Part shown: piece after piece, positions 34,756 to 48,083 of the stretch | How positions within the stretch are numbered: the stretch's first letter is position 1 | Layout of the letters: every line of letters begins with the position of its first letter | NCBI GenBank assembly: GCA_963682175.1 | Contig: OY821784.1 | Coordinates: 34,267,621-34,331,620, forward strand | Source of the DNA: Triglochin maritima | Lineage: Eukaryota; Streptophyta; Magnoliopsida; Alismatales; Juncaginaceae | Direction of reading: 5' to 3' | Length of the DNA: 64,000 bases | Notes under the pieces: model-generated | Told to the model about the DNA's origin: nothing | The model's database searches: none | The model's input: only the letters and a program-made list of their open reading frames with translations | Made by a program: the position numbers and the translations under genes

Positions 34756-36589
34756 TGTAACGTCCCGAAAATAGCGGAAAATTTGAACTTTTTAAAAGGA
34801 ATAAGCAAAAGATATCAACATCTGAACACTGGGAACACTACTAAATATATATAACAGGTACACCGAATACAAGAGTTGTCAAACATATGATTACGTCAAA
34901 ATACAACATAAAAGATACATGTAATCATAATCACCACAAAAGACTGGAGGATCCGGTCCCAAAATGTGCTTGTCCTCGGTCACCACCCAACCAGAACCCA
35001 CGACGTTCTTGAAAAGCAACATAACAACAATGGTTGAGTTTTCGTAAAGAAAACTCAGTATACCAAGTTCACCTACATGCATACTACGTACAATGAATGA
35101 TTCTATCATACTAGTATCTCATGGCATGCAAAAATACAATGTAGCATCTTTGCCGCCACACAGATCGTACGGTACATACCATCACCGTCGTTGTAGGATT
35201 TTATCCTAATCCTAATTGTGCTTTGTTGTTGATTAGGTGGTGATTAGGGGAGATATGATGGAAGGCTGAGATCGGTTGAAGGTGAGATGAGTGGTGGAGA
35301 TGGATGGATTGGATGGAGGGTGAGGATTGAAGGAGAGGAGGATATTTTGAGGTGAGTCTCTCTCTCTTTCTCTCACGTCTCTCTCACTCCCATTTCTCAC
35401 TCTCTCTCCCTACCTCAGAGGTGTGCTCCGGTGAGAGGTTCGAGCTCCGGCGAGTTGGTGATCTCCGGCGAAGTGAGGAGCAGCGAAGGTGGTAGTTGGA
35501 GGTGAGTGTTAGCTTCTTAAACCCTTCCGGCTTGTTTTGGATTCTCTCTCTCTACCTCACTAGAGTTCTATGGTCGTGGTTGGTTGGTAGAGGTTGCCGG
35601 AGGTGGTGTTGTGGCTGTGGATCGTCGAGGAGGTGTTTGATCGTCGTTTGGACGCTAGGTTCGTCGACGGATCGTGTTTTGAGGAGACGTGCTTGTGGAG
35701 GCGTCGTCGCGGTTCTTCAAAGGCTTCTTCAAGCCTTCCGGTATGTCAACTCGCTCACTTAAGTAGTGTGAGTATTTGGAAGTCGACGGTAGGCCTTCCG
35801 GCTCGTCGCAAGTAAACGTGCAGCATATTTCACTGCCTGATCGGTCGACCGGTTGGTGTAAACGGTCGACCGTTCGTGAAGAGAATTCGGGTTCTGCCTC
35901 AAATCGATCGAACGATGCCCTAGGGGTGGTCGACCGATTGTGCATTGGAGGCAAGCCCGGTGAGATTCGGTCGAACGGGTCCCCTTTGTCGTTCGACCGT
36001 GTGCACTGTCTTAAGTCGGTTGGGAGCGTTGACCATCTAAACGGTCGACCGTTTGTTGACTCCGTCCGACCGTGACTTAAGTGAGAATAGTGGTCGGTTC
36101 GACCGAAGGTAGTTTCGGTCGACCAAACTTGTGTGCTGAGCGTGGGGAACGCTCTAGAGGAATTCGCTCGACCGAGGAGGGCTCGGCGTTCGACCGGATT
36201 CGTGGTGCGAGTGAGGGATTATTCCCAGGTGGGATTCGGTCGACCGAGAGTGCTCGGGTGTTCGACCGAATTCGTTGTGGAGTTGTGGGATTTGTCCCTG
36301 GTGACTTTCGGTCGAACGAGGCCCCTTTGCCGTTCGACCGATTGGTCATTTTGTTCGGTGAACCTGGGAGTTGACCATCTAAACGGTCGACCGTCCCTTG
36401 ACTTTGGTTCGACCGAACGAGTACGGTGGGTGGGAATCGATCGACCGATGGAGTGCCGGTCGCACGGTCAATGTGATTGCCCTGTATTTGCTTGATTCGG
36501 TCGACCATGACTTTTGATTCGGTCGACCATGACTTTGGGGCGAGTGTGGTGCCGATGTTCTTTCGGCAAGTGTGCTAGGGTGCACGAGA

Positions 36590-37040
36590 GTTGCGGTGGT
36601 TGGTTGAAATAGGCCTGAGGTCCAACTTAGAATTGTGGTGTTGCGGCGGTTGATTGAAAGAGACCTGGAGCCCCGTGACTGTGTGAGAGTTGCGGTTGGT
36701 TGAAAATAGACCTAGAGCCCAGCTAGTTTGTACGAGGTTGGTTGAGATTAGACCTGGAGCCCCGTAGTGCTTTCAGGTTGGCTGAAAGAGGCCTAGAGCT
36801 TGAGCATGGACCGCGTGTAGGGGTTGGTTGAAAATAGACCTGGAGCCCTTATACGTTTGGGTTGGTTGAAAATAGACCTGGAGCCCTTGGTCGTATCGTG
36901 GTAGCTGCGGTTGGTTGAGATTAGACCTGGAGCCCAGCTTGACGACGAGTGTGTGATACGGTGGTTGGGTGAAAGAGCACTGGAGCCCCGTGGCTGTGGT
37001 GTGTGATGTGGTTGGGTGAAAGAGCCCTGGAGCCCAACCT
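36590..37040 (-). repeat. Degenerate minisatellite in the inner gypsy LTR
   Basis: About ten units share GGTTGGTTGAAA followed by AGACCTGGAGCCC, with spacers of variable length and sequence between them. It is repeated in copy 2 at 50,949-51,405. Confidence 0.85.
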
Positions 37041-37306
37041 ATTTTGAGATGCTTTGTTGTTTAGTAGAATTGCATGCTAGGGTGTTTTCCAGTTCATGTA
37101 TTGTAGAGCTTGGCATACAGGGTTTCCTCAGGAAACTCAGGCATTGTTGCATGTTTACTTTCAGGTCGTGAGCGGCGATAGGGGATGGTGACCGAGGAGA
37201 GGAGCACCCCTACCGGATCAAGCTTTCTCTCAGTTGAGGTCGAGTGATTACTGCTTCCATTTGTATAGTCTTTTGATGTAATCACAACTTTTGAAATACT
37301 CTGATG

Positions 37307-37310
<4 letters not shown>

Positions 37311-37350
<40 letters not shown>
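37311..37350. repeat. (TA)n microsatellite in the inner gypsy LTR, copy 1
   Basis: The copy-2 equivalent (51,669-51,716) is a few units longer. Confidence 0.9.
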
Positions 37351-37358
<8 letters not shown>

Positions 37359-39691
37359 TGGTGCACCTGGGTTTAGTATTTGCGTAATATCCTCTGTTGA
37401 TTGTGTGTTATTAAAATTTTAAATTTTCCGCTGTGTTGAGGATGTTACAGTCGCCACACATGCCACACGGTCCACAACACCACCTGTAAACATCAGTTGC
37501 TCGTACAAGCTGTAATACCGATATTTACTCAAGATGCAACAACTACTTACAGAAGTTGTACTACCGTTGCACACTCGATGTTGAAAACATGTCCTGCTCA
37601 CACAAGCTGTAATACCCCAGGGGTTGCTCACACAAGTTGTAATACCCCCTCCTCCGGCCAATGCCAGGGCGGATTTCCCGCTCCACCGAGCCGGGTACCA
37701 TGCCATGCAATGCAATACATATGGATCTACCATCCCACAATTCCACTACAAGGGTCTCAATGCATATGTCATGCAGACATAAAATAAGCGCCAACACATT
37801 CATAAACAATCACACAAACAATACAGTCCAGTGCACAAACGGTCGACCGAAACAAGACAAACGGTCAACCGGACAGACGTTAATACCAGTAATTGGTTCA
37901 ACCGCACTCAATCGGTCGAACCACACACCAAACGATCGGTCGAACCAAGATCACAGGCGGTCGACCGTTTAGAAGGTCTATGCCCGGTTCCAACTAATAA
38001 AACGACCTAACAGTCGAACAGAAGGTCATAGGCGGTCAACCGTTTAGAAGGTCCACGCCACACATATTATTAAACAAATCATCCCCATCGGTCGAACGAC
38101 AAAGGGGTCCCAGTCGATCGAAATACAACAGGGGCTTGGAGTCTCAATTTCAACTTCTACCGGTCGACCGTTTGGATAATAAGACAACGGTCGATCCAAC
38201 ACATAACGGTCGCACAAAAAATAAGTTAATTTAAGTGACCGGTCAAACAAGAGTCAAAAGCGATCGACCGTTTGGATGGTCCATGCTCTGTTCAGACCAG
38301 TCTAGACATCATCGGTCGAATAATCACATAGTTGGTCGATCATTTAGAGGGTTTACACCACAACCGACTTAGCTACAAGTACAATTGGTCGAACAGATCA
38401 AAAGGCGGTCGACTGTTTAGATAGTCTATGCCCCAACCGACCTACCAACAGTGTAACCGGTCGAACGACAAAGGGGACCCGTTCGACCGAAAGCAGTAGA
38501 GCTTGCCCAAAACACTCAACCGGTCGATCGCAAAAGGCATCGTTCTACCGATGAAGAAAAAAACTCATGCGATTACACTACGAGTGGTCGACCAAAACAC
38601 ACGTCGGTCGACCGATCAACTGTAGCAACATTGTTGCACCATGATCATCGCCGCGACCTCCGATCACCGACGCACGAAACCAACACCTTACAGTCCTCGA
38701 GTGAGCACCAAGAATGAACTTGAAATACCTTGAAAGCTTGAAAAAACTTCTGAAGAACAACAACGATCACCACCTCCGTATTCTTCGAAAATCGCCGAAT
38801 TCAACTCGCCCGGCTTGAATCTCCTTCCGACATTTGCTTCTTCTTTCCTTCATCCTCAGCAAAACTCCTCTTCTTCCAAAACTTCCACTTCTACACTCAA
38901 CTCCCCCTTTTATAACCCAGCAACACCACCGCCATCTCTCTTCCTCTCACACCAAGCCACTGCAAAGGTTTGGAAGATTTGCACTCCCACCTCCACTTCT
39001 CCCAAAGTCACATATGCATACCCAAAAACTTGATTAAATTCCTTAAAAGTTTGGTTCTCACAATACTTGTTAAAAAATATCAAGGATCGCATAAAATTGG
39101 TCTACCACAGGCTCTGAGCAACTAACCACATATTTGAGTTGAAATGTTTTAGAGTCGACGAAGGGTTTAGAGTGAATATTGTAGATTCTATGAGTATCTT
39201 CTTCCAAACATAAATATTCTTCCAATATTATTGTGGGTATTTAATTAATTGGGTTGGATTTAGCGGTTTAGTTCACAGATAGTAGCAACACGTTAACTAT
39301 TTCAGATAGCATTGCAATCAAAAAAGAGAAGGAAACCATATTCCATCAAATTACGAGAATTTCGGAATACTCGAGCAAATTAAATAGATCTTAACTAGTT
39401 AACTTTGAAATGACTAAGAACAAAATTCCTGCCGCACCGAATTTTAAGATAGTCATTAACAGATCGAAGAAGCACATTCAAAAGAATAGTAGGAGCAATT
39501 TCATGTCTAGGACGGATCTCATTCTGTCGAAGCTTACTATTTCCAAGTATGTTTCCAAGATATATATGTTGCACCCTGTGCAAATCACATGAATAACAAG
39601 AATAAAAACAGTTATGTCTAATGTAATTGGTGTAATTATAGCAAGTGATGAAGACTAATTAATTGATATGGTTGGAGGAGGATTGGAGGCG

Positions 39692-39931
39692 TTACATCTC
39701 AAGCTTATGCCTAAACCCTTTGATGAAAGCATCAGCACAGACATCAACATTGTCCCTCGACTCGTACTCGAACCGCTTCTTAATCATCTCCGGTCGCTCC
39801 ACCGCCTTGTTGTTATGGTTGTGCTGGTGATCATGATGTTGTTGTTGTTGACGATGATACTGAGGAAGAGGTGAAAGTGCCTTCCATGAAGTGTTGTCAC
39901 TTCCTTTGAGCTTTTTCTTCAACCAACCCAT
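39692..39931 (-). CDS. Small protein with DUF761-like C-terminus, copy 2
   Basis: Encodes the same 79 residues as copy 1, with the same upstream TATA box (40,026-40,033). All three copies are intact, so dosage of this gene, if it is expressed, should be raised. Function unknown; the DUF761 assignment rests on the C-terminal pattern only. Confidence 0.55.
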   Translation of the reverse strand: MGWLKKKLKGSDNTSWKALSPLPQYHRQQQQHHDHQHNHNNKAVERPEMIKKRFEYESRDNVDVCADAFIKGFRHKLEM

Positions 39932-41583
39932 CTGATTGTGATTAACTACACTAGTGAAGTTGTAATTATACTTCTTGATTTGTGTTGTGGTTTGGATGTG
40001 CAGGGAAGTGTTCATTTGGAGTGTGTATAAATACAACCAAATTAACCATGAAAACGTGTGCTCAATTATTCCATACTGTGTGAAATAGTTAGTTATAGTA
40101 TGTTGATTAGGTTGACAATTGACGGTGGTGGAGAACCAATGGTATGATTGATTGATGCATCAATTATTAATAAAGTAGTTTGGCAGAAAAAGCAACGATT
40201 CCGCGCTAACTTTAGGACAAATATATTTGTGAAGGAGTGTTCGGTGTGCTATTTATTTTTAATTGTTTGCTAGAACTTTTGGGTAAAATTTTATATATAT
40301 TTGAAGATATAATGATCTATGGTTGTTCCACGTCTTTTCAGATATATCTGGTTATCCTAGATATATTTGATTACCCTAGATATGTATTAAACCATTAATG
40401 AAATGCGTGTAATATTACAAGATATATCTTGGAGTAATAAGATATATCTGAGGAGACGTAGAATGTCAGAGATCATTATATCTTCAGAATTATCTAAGAT
40501 TTTGCCCAAGAGTTCAGAAAAAAACCCAACAATAAAGAACATACTTAACATTTCCCCGTGTGAAAACATATGTTGAGTTACAGAGACACTTCAGACTTCA
40601 GAATAATCAAACGGTATAATAGAATGCATGGCTAACTTGAAGTAACAGTTAAGGCGTTAGTCAAGAAAAATCTTAATCTTCCCACCCGCATAAAAGATCT
40701 TAAGGAAACAGATCGGTGAACCTAATTTCTAATATTCCTCTGACCACGGTTGGTTTTTCAAATTATATAACCTTAAGTTCAAAAGCTAATTACCCGAACC
40801 GCTACCACATTTCTAGGCTAAATGGGGTTATTGTATATGAAGAACTCAAAATAGACACCCCAAAACAAATCAAAATTGATTGATTTGATATTACAAATTG
40901 TAACATGCATGAAATGATAAAACAAATAAAACAATTAAAGTTGTTCAAACCAACGCATTACACAACAGAATTAGTAGAATATCAAGGGCACTAAGGTGCA
41001 CCAAGTGAAGATAACTCTATATAGTAACACAACGAAATATATCCGTCAAAACAAACGTAACACAACAAAGACGGCTCATCAAGTTGCCCCAAGATGTCCT
41101 TGAAATTACTTAAACCCAAAAATATTGATCACCATAGCACCTAGGGGTGTAAATGGATATTGTTTATTCGTATCCATTCAGAAATATGAAGATATTTATA
41201 CAAATTTTTAAATTTCCATATCCATTTTATATGGATATGTACATGACAATTTTATATCTGTAGATGATCTGTATCAGAATCAAAAGTAGAGATGAATATG
41301 GATATGACTTTTGTATCCATAGAAACAAAGTGGGACGTGTATTTTGAATTTGATTCGTTGGGAATGAAACGAGGGCTTTATTTTTAGAGTTTCTAGTTTG
41401 AAATTTGCAGGATTCATTGGTTTCAAGTGATGCAAATATCAACACAAAGTCTTTAATATCAAATTAGTAGGGGTAGACGGGTGGAAGCGGCAGACGGGTT
41501 TCCGTCAACGATAGGAGAGAAACGAAGTGGGACCTGTAATTTGAATTTTGAATTGGATTCGTTGGGGTTGAAACGTGGGCTTT

Positions 41584-41949
41584 ATTTATAGAGATTTGAA
41601 ATTTGAAATTTGAATAGGATTCGGTGGTTTGAATCTTTGAAGTGATCGTGTTATTATTTGTAGAGGTAGTGAGAGGAGTTTGGGAATTTGAAATTCAAAA
41701 TTTCCGTTAGAAGCAACCGTCGTAATTTAAAAAAAAACATATATATATATGGTCAAGCTCTAGTGAGCTCAGGGCTCATCAAATTTAGTTTAAGTCTGCT
41801 ACAATCTCACTATTGGATCTTATTTACAGTTAATCTCACCATTCATTAGTATAACCATTTTTTTCTTAATCTACCTTACAATTTAAAAGAGTGGTGGATA
41901 TTGTGGGGGCTTAATTTTTCTAAATTAAGCCCTAGGCTCACTAGAGAAT

Positions 41950-42000
<51 letters not shown>

Positions 42001-42681
42001 CAAGATCTAGTGAGCCTAGAGCTCATCAAATTTAGTTTAAACCCCCTACAATCTCATTATTAGATCTTATTTACAGTTAATCTCACCATTCATTAGTATA
42101 ACCATTTTTTTCTTAATCTACCTTACAATTTGAAATGAGTGGTGGATATTTATAGAGATTTGAAATTTGAATAGGATTCGGTGGTTTGAATCTTTGAAGT
42201 GATCGTGTTATTATTTGTAGAGGTAGTGAGAGGAGTTTGGGAATTTGAAATTCGAAATTTCCGTTAGAAGCAACCGTCGTAATTTAAAAAAAAACATATA
42301 TATATATGGTCAAGCTCTAGTAAGCTCGGGGCTCATCAAATTTAGTTTAAGTCTGCTACAATCTCACTATTGGATCTTATTTACAGTTAATCTCACCATT
42401 CATTAGTATAACCATTTTTTTCTTAATCTACCTTACAATTTAAAAGAGTGGTGGATATTGTGGGGGCTTAATTTTTCTAAATTAAGCCCTAGGCTCACTA
42501 GAGAATTTCTGTATATATATATATATAGGGTCAAGCTCTAGTGAGCCTAGAGCTCATCAAATTTAGTTTAAACCCCCTACAATCTCATCATTAGATCTTA
42601 TTTACAGTTAATCTCACCATTCATTAGTATAACCGTTTTTTTCTTAATCTACCTTATAATTTGAAATGAGTGGTGGATATT
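41584..42681. repeat. Internal tandem duplication, copy 2
   Basis: Block starts at 41,584 and 42,148; same structure as in copy 1, with a longer TA run inside the first block. Confidence 0.85.
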
Positions 42682-42795
42682 GTGAGGGCTTAATTTAGAA
42701 AAATTAAGCCCTCAGCTCACTAGAGAATTCCTCTTTAAGAAATATATATATATATATAAAGAGTCCAGAGCTCATCAAAATTAAGCCCTCAGCTT
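41751..42795. mobile_element. Cluster of five TA-flanked MITEs, copy 2
   Basis: Same members and order as 27,411-28,440. The TA run after the first member is expanded to about 42 bp (41,955-41,996). Confidence 0.75.
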
Positions 42796-43221
42796 AATTT
42801 ATATATATATACATACGGAGTGCAATTATAACTCTAACATGTTTCATTTTCAAAATGATAATATTTGTAAGTTGTAACAGTAACGTTGGTTTGGTAATAT
42901 AACGATAAAACGTGTTTCAAATTTTCAATTGCGGAACCCCCAAACAAACTGTTTTATTTCTGACATCTTGAATACGCTATAGTTATACTTGATATCTAAG
43001 AATTTACCTAAATTATGCATATCCAAGAAATTATCTAGATTTATTATATACTACATGAAATTAATGTGGTAGGGTAAACTAAAAGAAAATCTAACTAAGG
43101 TTGTGAGTATAAAGAAGAAATTAATGTGCTCTGGATAAAAACATGAGAAATAAATGTGCTTAGGTAAATACAAGAATTTTTAGTAAAATTAAAAAATAAA
43201 TGAATAATAATTAGACTGGAG

Positions 43222-43713
43222 CAGTGTTTGGATATGCGGCCGGATGCGGGTGCGATGCGGCTGGGATCCGCATCGCATCCTAAGGATGCAGCCTCCTATA
43301 TGCGGACTGCATTGTCATCCGCATATGCGGGCGATGCGGACGCATATGCAACGCATATCAAATAGGCATATTTCAAATCTAATTGGGTCAAAATCCGAAA
43401 GATATCTGATCATTCGACTACCCATTTAACTTATTTTACAAACAAAGAAACTTTTAACCAATTTTACAAACAAAAGATCATCCCCAAATTCCCCACTCGA
43501 TCCCCAAATTCGTGCCACTCCCACATTTTCGACTCCCACCGGCACCCTGCATTCCGTATATGTAAATGTATATTATTAAATGTATATTCCACATATTATT
43601 TTAATATGTAATGTATATTATTTAATTATTAAATCGCAAACCGCATATGCACCACATATGTTCGATGCGGTGCCCGACCGCATCCACTCCGCATCCTGCA
43701 TATCTGAACCTTG
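43222..43713. mobile_element. GC-rich hAT MITE, copy 2
   Basis: Equivalent of 28,863-29,354, with the same flanking duplication (43,214-43,221 and 43,714-43,721). Confidence 0.75.
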
Positions 43714-44327
43714 GACTAGAGTATAGTCAAGAATATTACAATGGAATTGCCTTTATTGGACAATGGGAAAGGTAGGGGGAAAACTTCGTCCACCTGCTTT
43801 TGCAAGCAATTGGGTCCATTGAGATGTTTGAAAATGCTAATTCCTCGTAGTCTGTTAGAGATTTGAGAGCACTCTTAACGGGCCAGGCGCACCCTACCGC
43901 CCGGGGCTCCCACCCGGGCGTCCAATCGGGAGGTGGGCGTCCTGATCGAACGCCCGAGGCGCCATCGGGTGGGGGGCACGTGTTGCCCCACCATTGGTCT
44001 ATTTTTTATTTTTTTTTATTTCAGTGGAGGATTTGTTATTAGAGGTAATTGATAATGTACTGGGTATTTCTGATTAATGTGGGGTGGTAATTTTGATTAT
44101 TGTGGGATCATTGTTCAATAACACGTGCACTGTGTAGTCATGCTTCTACTATTCAATCACACGTGCACCGTGTAATCACGCTTCTACTATTCAATCACGC
44201 ATGCACTGTGCATTCACGCGTATACTGTGCACAGATACCCTTATGTACTCCCAACTATAAATATATCTATCTCCTTAACTCCTCACATCTTTTTTAAATT
44301 CTTCACTCTTTTTAACTTCTTCTCTCA

Positions 44328-47081
44328 ATGTCGGATAATAGTTCAAACCTCGCTCAATCTGACGATGACAATTGTAGTGAGACATTCGATCTAGTTGACC
44401 GTGCTATTGATTTGGTCGCTCGGGATGTGTACAAACAGAGTACACGTCCTAAGCATCGTTGAAGGTGAACGACACACCCAGATAGAGGTCGTAAACTTAG
44501 TTAGAGACGCCTTACAGATTTCTGCTTCGAAAACATATTTTTCTACGCATTCACATTGTCGTTAAAGCATCTGATGTCTTCTTCCAACGAACATCGGATG
44601 CAACTGGTAGAATGAGCATTTCCAGATTACAAAAAACAACAACAGCAATGCGAATGCTAGCCTATGGAGTGGCAGCTGATAGGATCGATGAGTACGTACG
44701 AATGAGTGCAGCAACATCCAGAAATGCCCTCCTCAAACTCTGCGAAGGTGTTATTAACAACTTCAACCCTGAGTATTTACGTCGACCAACTACAAATGAC
44801 TTGGCACGCCTACTTTACATTGGTGAGCAACGTGGGTTCCCAGGTATGATGGGGACTTTCATCTTCGTCATTCGTATTCTGGCTCATTATTGATTGTATG
44901 CACTGGATTTGGAAAAACTACCCGACTGCTTGGAAGGGACACCATAAAGGGCGTTCTGGGAGAGCAACCATGATCCTTGAGGCGGTGGCATCGTACGATT
45001 TGTGTATATGACATTCCTTCTTCGGAATACCGGGTTCGGCCATTGACTTGAACGTCTTGCAACAATCTCCGATTTTCGACGAAATACTAGAAGGTCGAGT
45101 TCCACCTATAAATTATGAGGTAAATGATGTCCAATATGATATGGGATACTATCTTACTAATGGTATTTGTTGGCTTTTTGGCCTTAATCTATGTTTTGAT
45201 GATTTGATCAACCTAATCTTAATTATAATCAATGTAGAGTAGCACACATATTGTATTGCATATATATTGCTTTGTGCTAACTTCTACAGGTGATCAAGAC
45301 TCAAGGAATAAAGGAAATCAAGTCAAGACATGTATTAAAGCTATATTGAAGACATGTAATCTTGTTTTATTTGAGTCTTAGGAACTTTGTGTAACTTAAC
45401 AAACTTGAGCTAAAACCTACTCAAACACACACTAAGTTCCTTATAGAAGTCACACACAATATTTCATATAATTTGGACTTTAATAGATCACCCGAACTTA
45501 CACCGGAAAATACTAAACACTTAACTTGAACTGTCTGCCCACATTCGGTCGACCGAATCAGACCGTTCGGTCGACCGAGTGATCAATTACCCAGTTAGTG
45601 TTTTACTGCTCGATTTTGGTCGACCGTCCAGACCTTTTCGGTTGACCGAGTTAACACATTTTTTCGACCGTTTGTTTTGTCGTATTATTCCCAACGGTCG
45701 TATTCTTATTATTTCCATATACCCCAAAATACTATTAGTGTATCAGTTGACTGAGGACCTTGTTCGGTTGACCGAACTTAAGATGTCTCAACAAACCCAA
45801 AGTGTTTGTCGGTTTTTGGTCGACCGTATTTTTTGTTTCGGTCAACCGAATATGATCTTGTTTGTCAACCTCATAATGCCTGGTATGAATCGGTCGACCG
45901 AATCTATCTCGGTGTTCGACCGATCACTTAAGTGTACCAAAATTGTAGTCTTTGGAGGTCGATCGTTCCTTAACTGTTCGACCAAACCTTAATCAAACTT
46001 ACCAAACGATCGACCGTTCAGCCCGATCCGGTCGACCGAACTTACTCAGAATTGGGTCCTGTTAGTTTATGTTTTGTGTATCTTACACGATCTTTACCCA
46101 ATTCATCCCCAACGGCTATAATTCTTTTTGAGCTTATAAATAGAGTTGTAAAACACATTTTAACACAACTCTCTCACTGCTATTTGTCCCCTACATTAGA
46201 GAGAAAGTCTCAAACCTTCCACACTTTAGTCTTAAATCCTATTCTCACTCAAGTGTGCTCAAGATTAGAGAGTATTGTTCCACTCATTGTTTGTTCAAGA
46301 AGCAAGGGTCTTGGTGAAAGCCCAATACAAGAGTATAGACTTCGGTGAGAGCCCGAAGTGATCCCTCTCGGATTGTGAGAGGAAGAGTCAAGCTCGGCGA
46401 GGGTTATTCGCGAGTTTGAATATTGTAAAGGTGTTCTAGGACCCGGGTGGGTTTCCAAACCTCTATAAAAATCCCTCGACTCCTTGTGGTTTGCATTATC
46501 TCTTTCATTTACTTGCTTGTTTAGTTTTAAATTCCGCTGCGTATCTTTGATCGTTAAACAAGTAGGTAATTAGGGATAAAAGTGATTAGAATTAGAGACC
46601 CCCACGATCATTCAGTATTTATCCACAGTGGGTCGTATTCATCCAATCCATCATTCACCCTCAAACGCCGAAGCACAGGTTGTTTGCTGAAGTGCAGGAG
46701 GCAATGCGTAAAGATGTAAAACATGCTTTCGGAGTGTTGCAAGAGAGGTGGGTGATTATCAAAAACCCGACTCTTGCCTGGAGCAAAGACGTGCTATCGA
46801 AAATAATGACAACTTGCATCATCATGCATAACATCATTGTGGATGACGAACGCGACTCTTACGCCAATTTTGGAGATATTCGTGAATTGATGGAAGATCG
46901 ACCTGGAACTTCAGCTGAAAAAATACTATATTCGACCGATCGTATAGCGGATATTCACGAGTTTTTTGTCAATCAAGATCGGGTGCGTAATAGGAATCAA
47001 CATTTGGATCTGAAAGACGATTTAATCGAGCATATATGGCAACGCTACAGAGAGGAGCGGTTTAAAAATGGGTTAACGTAA
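44328..47081 (+). pseudogene. PIF/Harbinger transposase pseudogene, copy 2
   Basis: Carries the same defects as copy 1: TGA at 44,460, an insertion between GMMG and IDCMHW near 44,870, a TGA in the following block, and a solo LTR after YYLTNGI. The C-terminal piece ends at 47,081. Confidence 0.8.
45168..46614 (+). mobile_element. Copia solo LTR, copy 2
   Basis: GTATT duplicated at 45,163-45,167 and 46,615-46,619. It differs from copy 1 at about two positions (45,252 and 45,903). Confidence 0.9.
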
Positions 47082-48083
47082 TTTTTAATGTACTATTTCG
47101 AAGTCCAGTTTATGTAATGTGTATTGTCGTTTCTTAACTTTGAATGTAATATTTCTGATCTCAATTTATGTAACACGTAATATGGTTTCGTAATATTGAA
47201 TAATAATTTTGTGATTTAATAGTAAAACTTAAATATTTTCGAGTTAAAATAATTGGAAGTAGTAATTAGAATTATATAAAATGTAATTCGTTAAATGTTG
47301 TGTAAGAATTAAAATTGTTTAATTAAGATATGATGTGGAGGAAAGAGAGTGTAGAGTGGGTGGGATAGTCCGGACGTACTTAAGGGGATTTTTTGGGTGG
47401 GTGGAGTGAGCTGACGTCACGGAGAGAGAGAGCAGGACGCCCAAATGTAGTCTGGTGCTTTTATTTATGATATGAGGTTTTGAGATTACGTTTTGTGTTA
47501 TGGTACTTCGAGACGTCAAAACGTCAATTGTTCTTTTCCAAAAACATGAATTTTAGGTTTGAGGTTTGAGAAAGTTCAATTTTTGGTCTAGCGTAAAATA
47601 ATGGTTTGGAACTTTTGGTTGACCCAACTATTTGGAAAATCATGTCACCATTTCCTAATTAATATGATTATTGGAATTTTTACGTTCATACTTTGTTTCT
47701 TAATTAACCCTTCACATTTCAAAAAAAAAAACAGACCAAAAGGCAATAACTTAAGAAACCCTACTTTTCCAAACCAACTTACATCTGCAAACCCAACCTT
47801 CCCAAACTTTAGTCAGTGTTTCCGTCTAGACGATCAGAGAGAAACGAAGTGGTACGTGTAATTTGAATTTTGAATTGGATTCGTTGGGAATGAAACGAGG
47901 GCTTCATTTATAGAGTTTGGAGTTTGATATTTGAATAGGATTCGTTGGTTTGAAGTGATTGTTTTATCATTTGTGGAGGTAGTGAGAGGAGTTACTGAAT
48001 TTGAAATTCGTAAGAATTTCCGTTGGAAGCCACAATCGTATTTTATTTTTATTTTTGAGATGTTTGAAATCTCTAATATGAGA

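Larger units (their letters stand above)
35192..37449 (-). mobile_element. Ty3/gypsy solo LTR (inner), opposite orientation, copy 1
   Basis: Read on the minus strand it starts TGTAACATCC at 37,449 and ends ATCCTACA at 35,192, and it aligns with the outer LTR and with 9,802-10,800 in reverse. It is flanked by GTCGT (35,187-35,191) and GTCGC (37,450-37,454), a target duplication with one mismatch. It holds nine exact GGTCGACC palindromes (35,840-36,530) and a minisatellite (36,590-37,040). The Arg/Asp/Ser-rich open frames at 35,500-36,500 are by-products of the palindromes. Confidence 0.7.
34756..39062. mobile_element. Ty3/gypsy solo LTR (outer), interrupted by an inverted solo LTR, copy 1
   Basis: Begins TGTAACGTCCCG and ends TTCTCACA; ATACT is duplicated at 34,751-34,755 and 39,063-39,067. 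Subtracting the inner insertion leaves about 2.04 kb of LTR. The right part contains GTTGCTCACACAAG.TGTAATACC minisatellite units (37,495-37,655) and five exact GGTCGACC palindromes (37,840-38,620). It belongs to the same family as the LTR at 9,802-10,800. Confidence 0.8.
24838..39180 (+). repeat. Tandem unit, copy 1 (14.34 kb)
   Basis: Colinear with copy 2 at an offset of 14,343 bp, rising to 14,359 after a TA run (27,613) and to 14,365 after a second one (37,311). About a dozen base differences from copy 2 were seen by eye. It carries the DUF761-like gene, MITE cluster, GC-rich hAT MITE, Harbinger element with copia solo LTR, D repeats and nested gypsy solo LTRs. Confidence 0.95.
43867..47460 (+). 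mobile_element. PIF/Harbinger element 1, copy 2
   Basis: Equivalent of 29,508-33,101, including the same stop codons, insertion and solo LTR, so all damage predates the duplication. Confidence 0.7.

Noticed and set aside
35496..36508. Overlapping open frames of 88-143 codons on both strands, rich in Arg/Asp/Ser/Val
   Set aside because: They arise because GGTCGACCG repeats read without stops in several frames; no domain, and they lie wholly within a solo LTR.
37419..37972. Open frames of about 100 codons, present in all unit copies
   Set aside because: They sit in the gypsy LTR minisatellite and palindrome zone, occur on both strands and have no domains; their conservation follows from the duplication.
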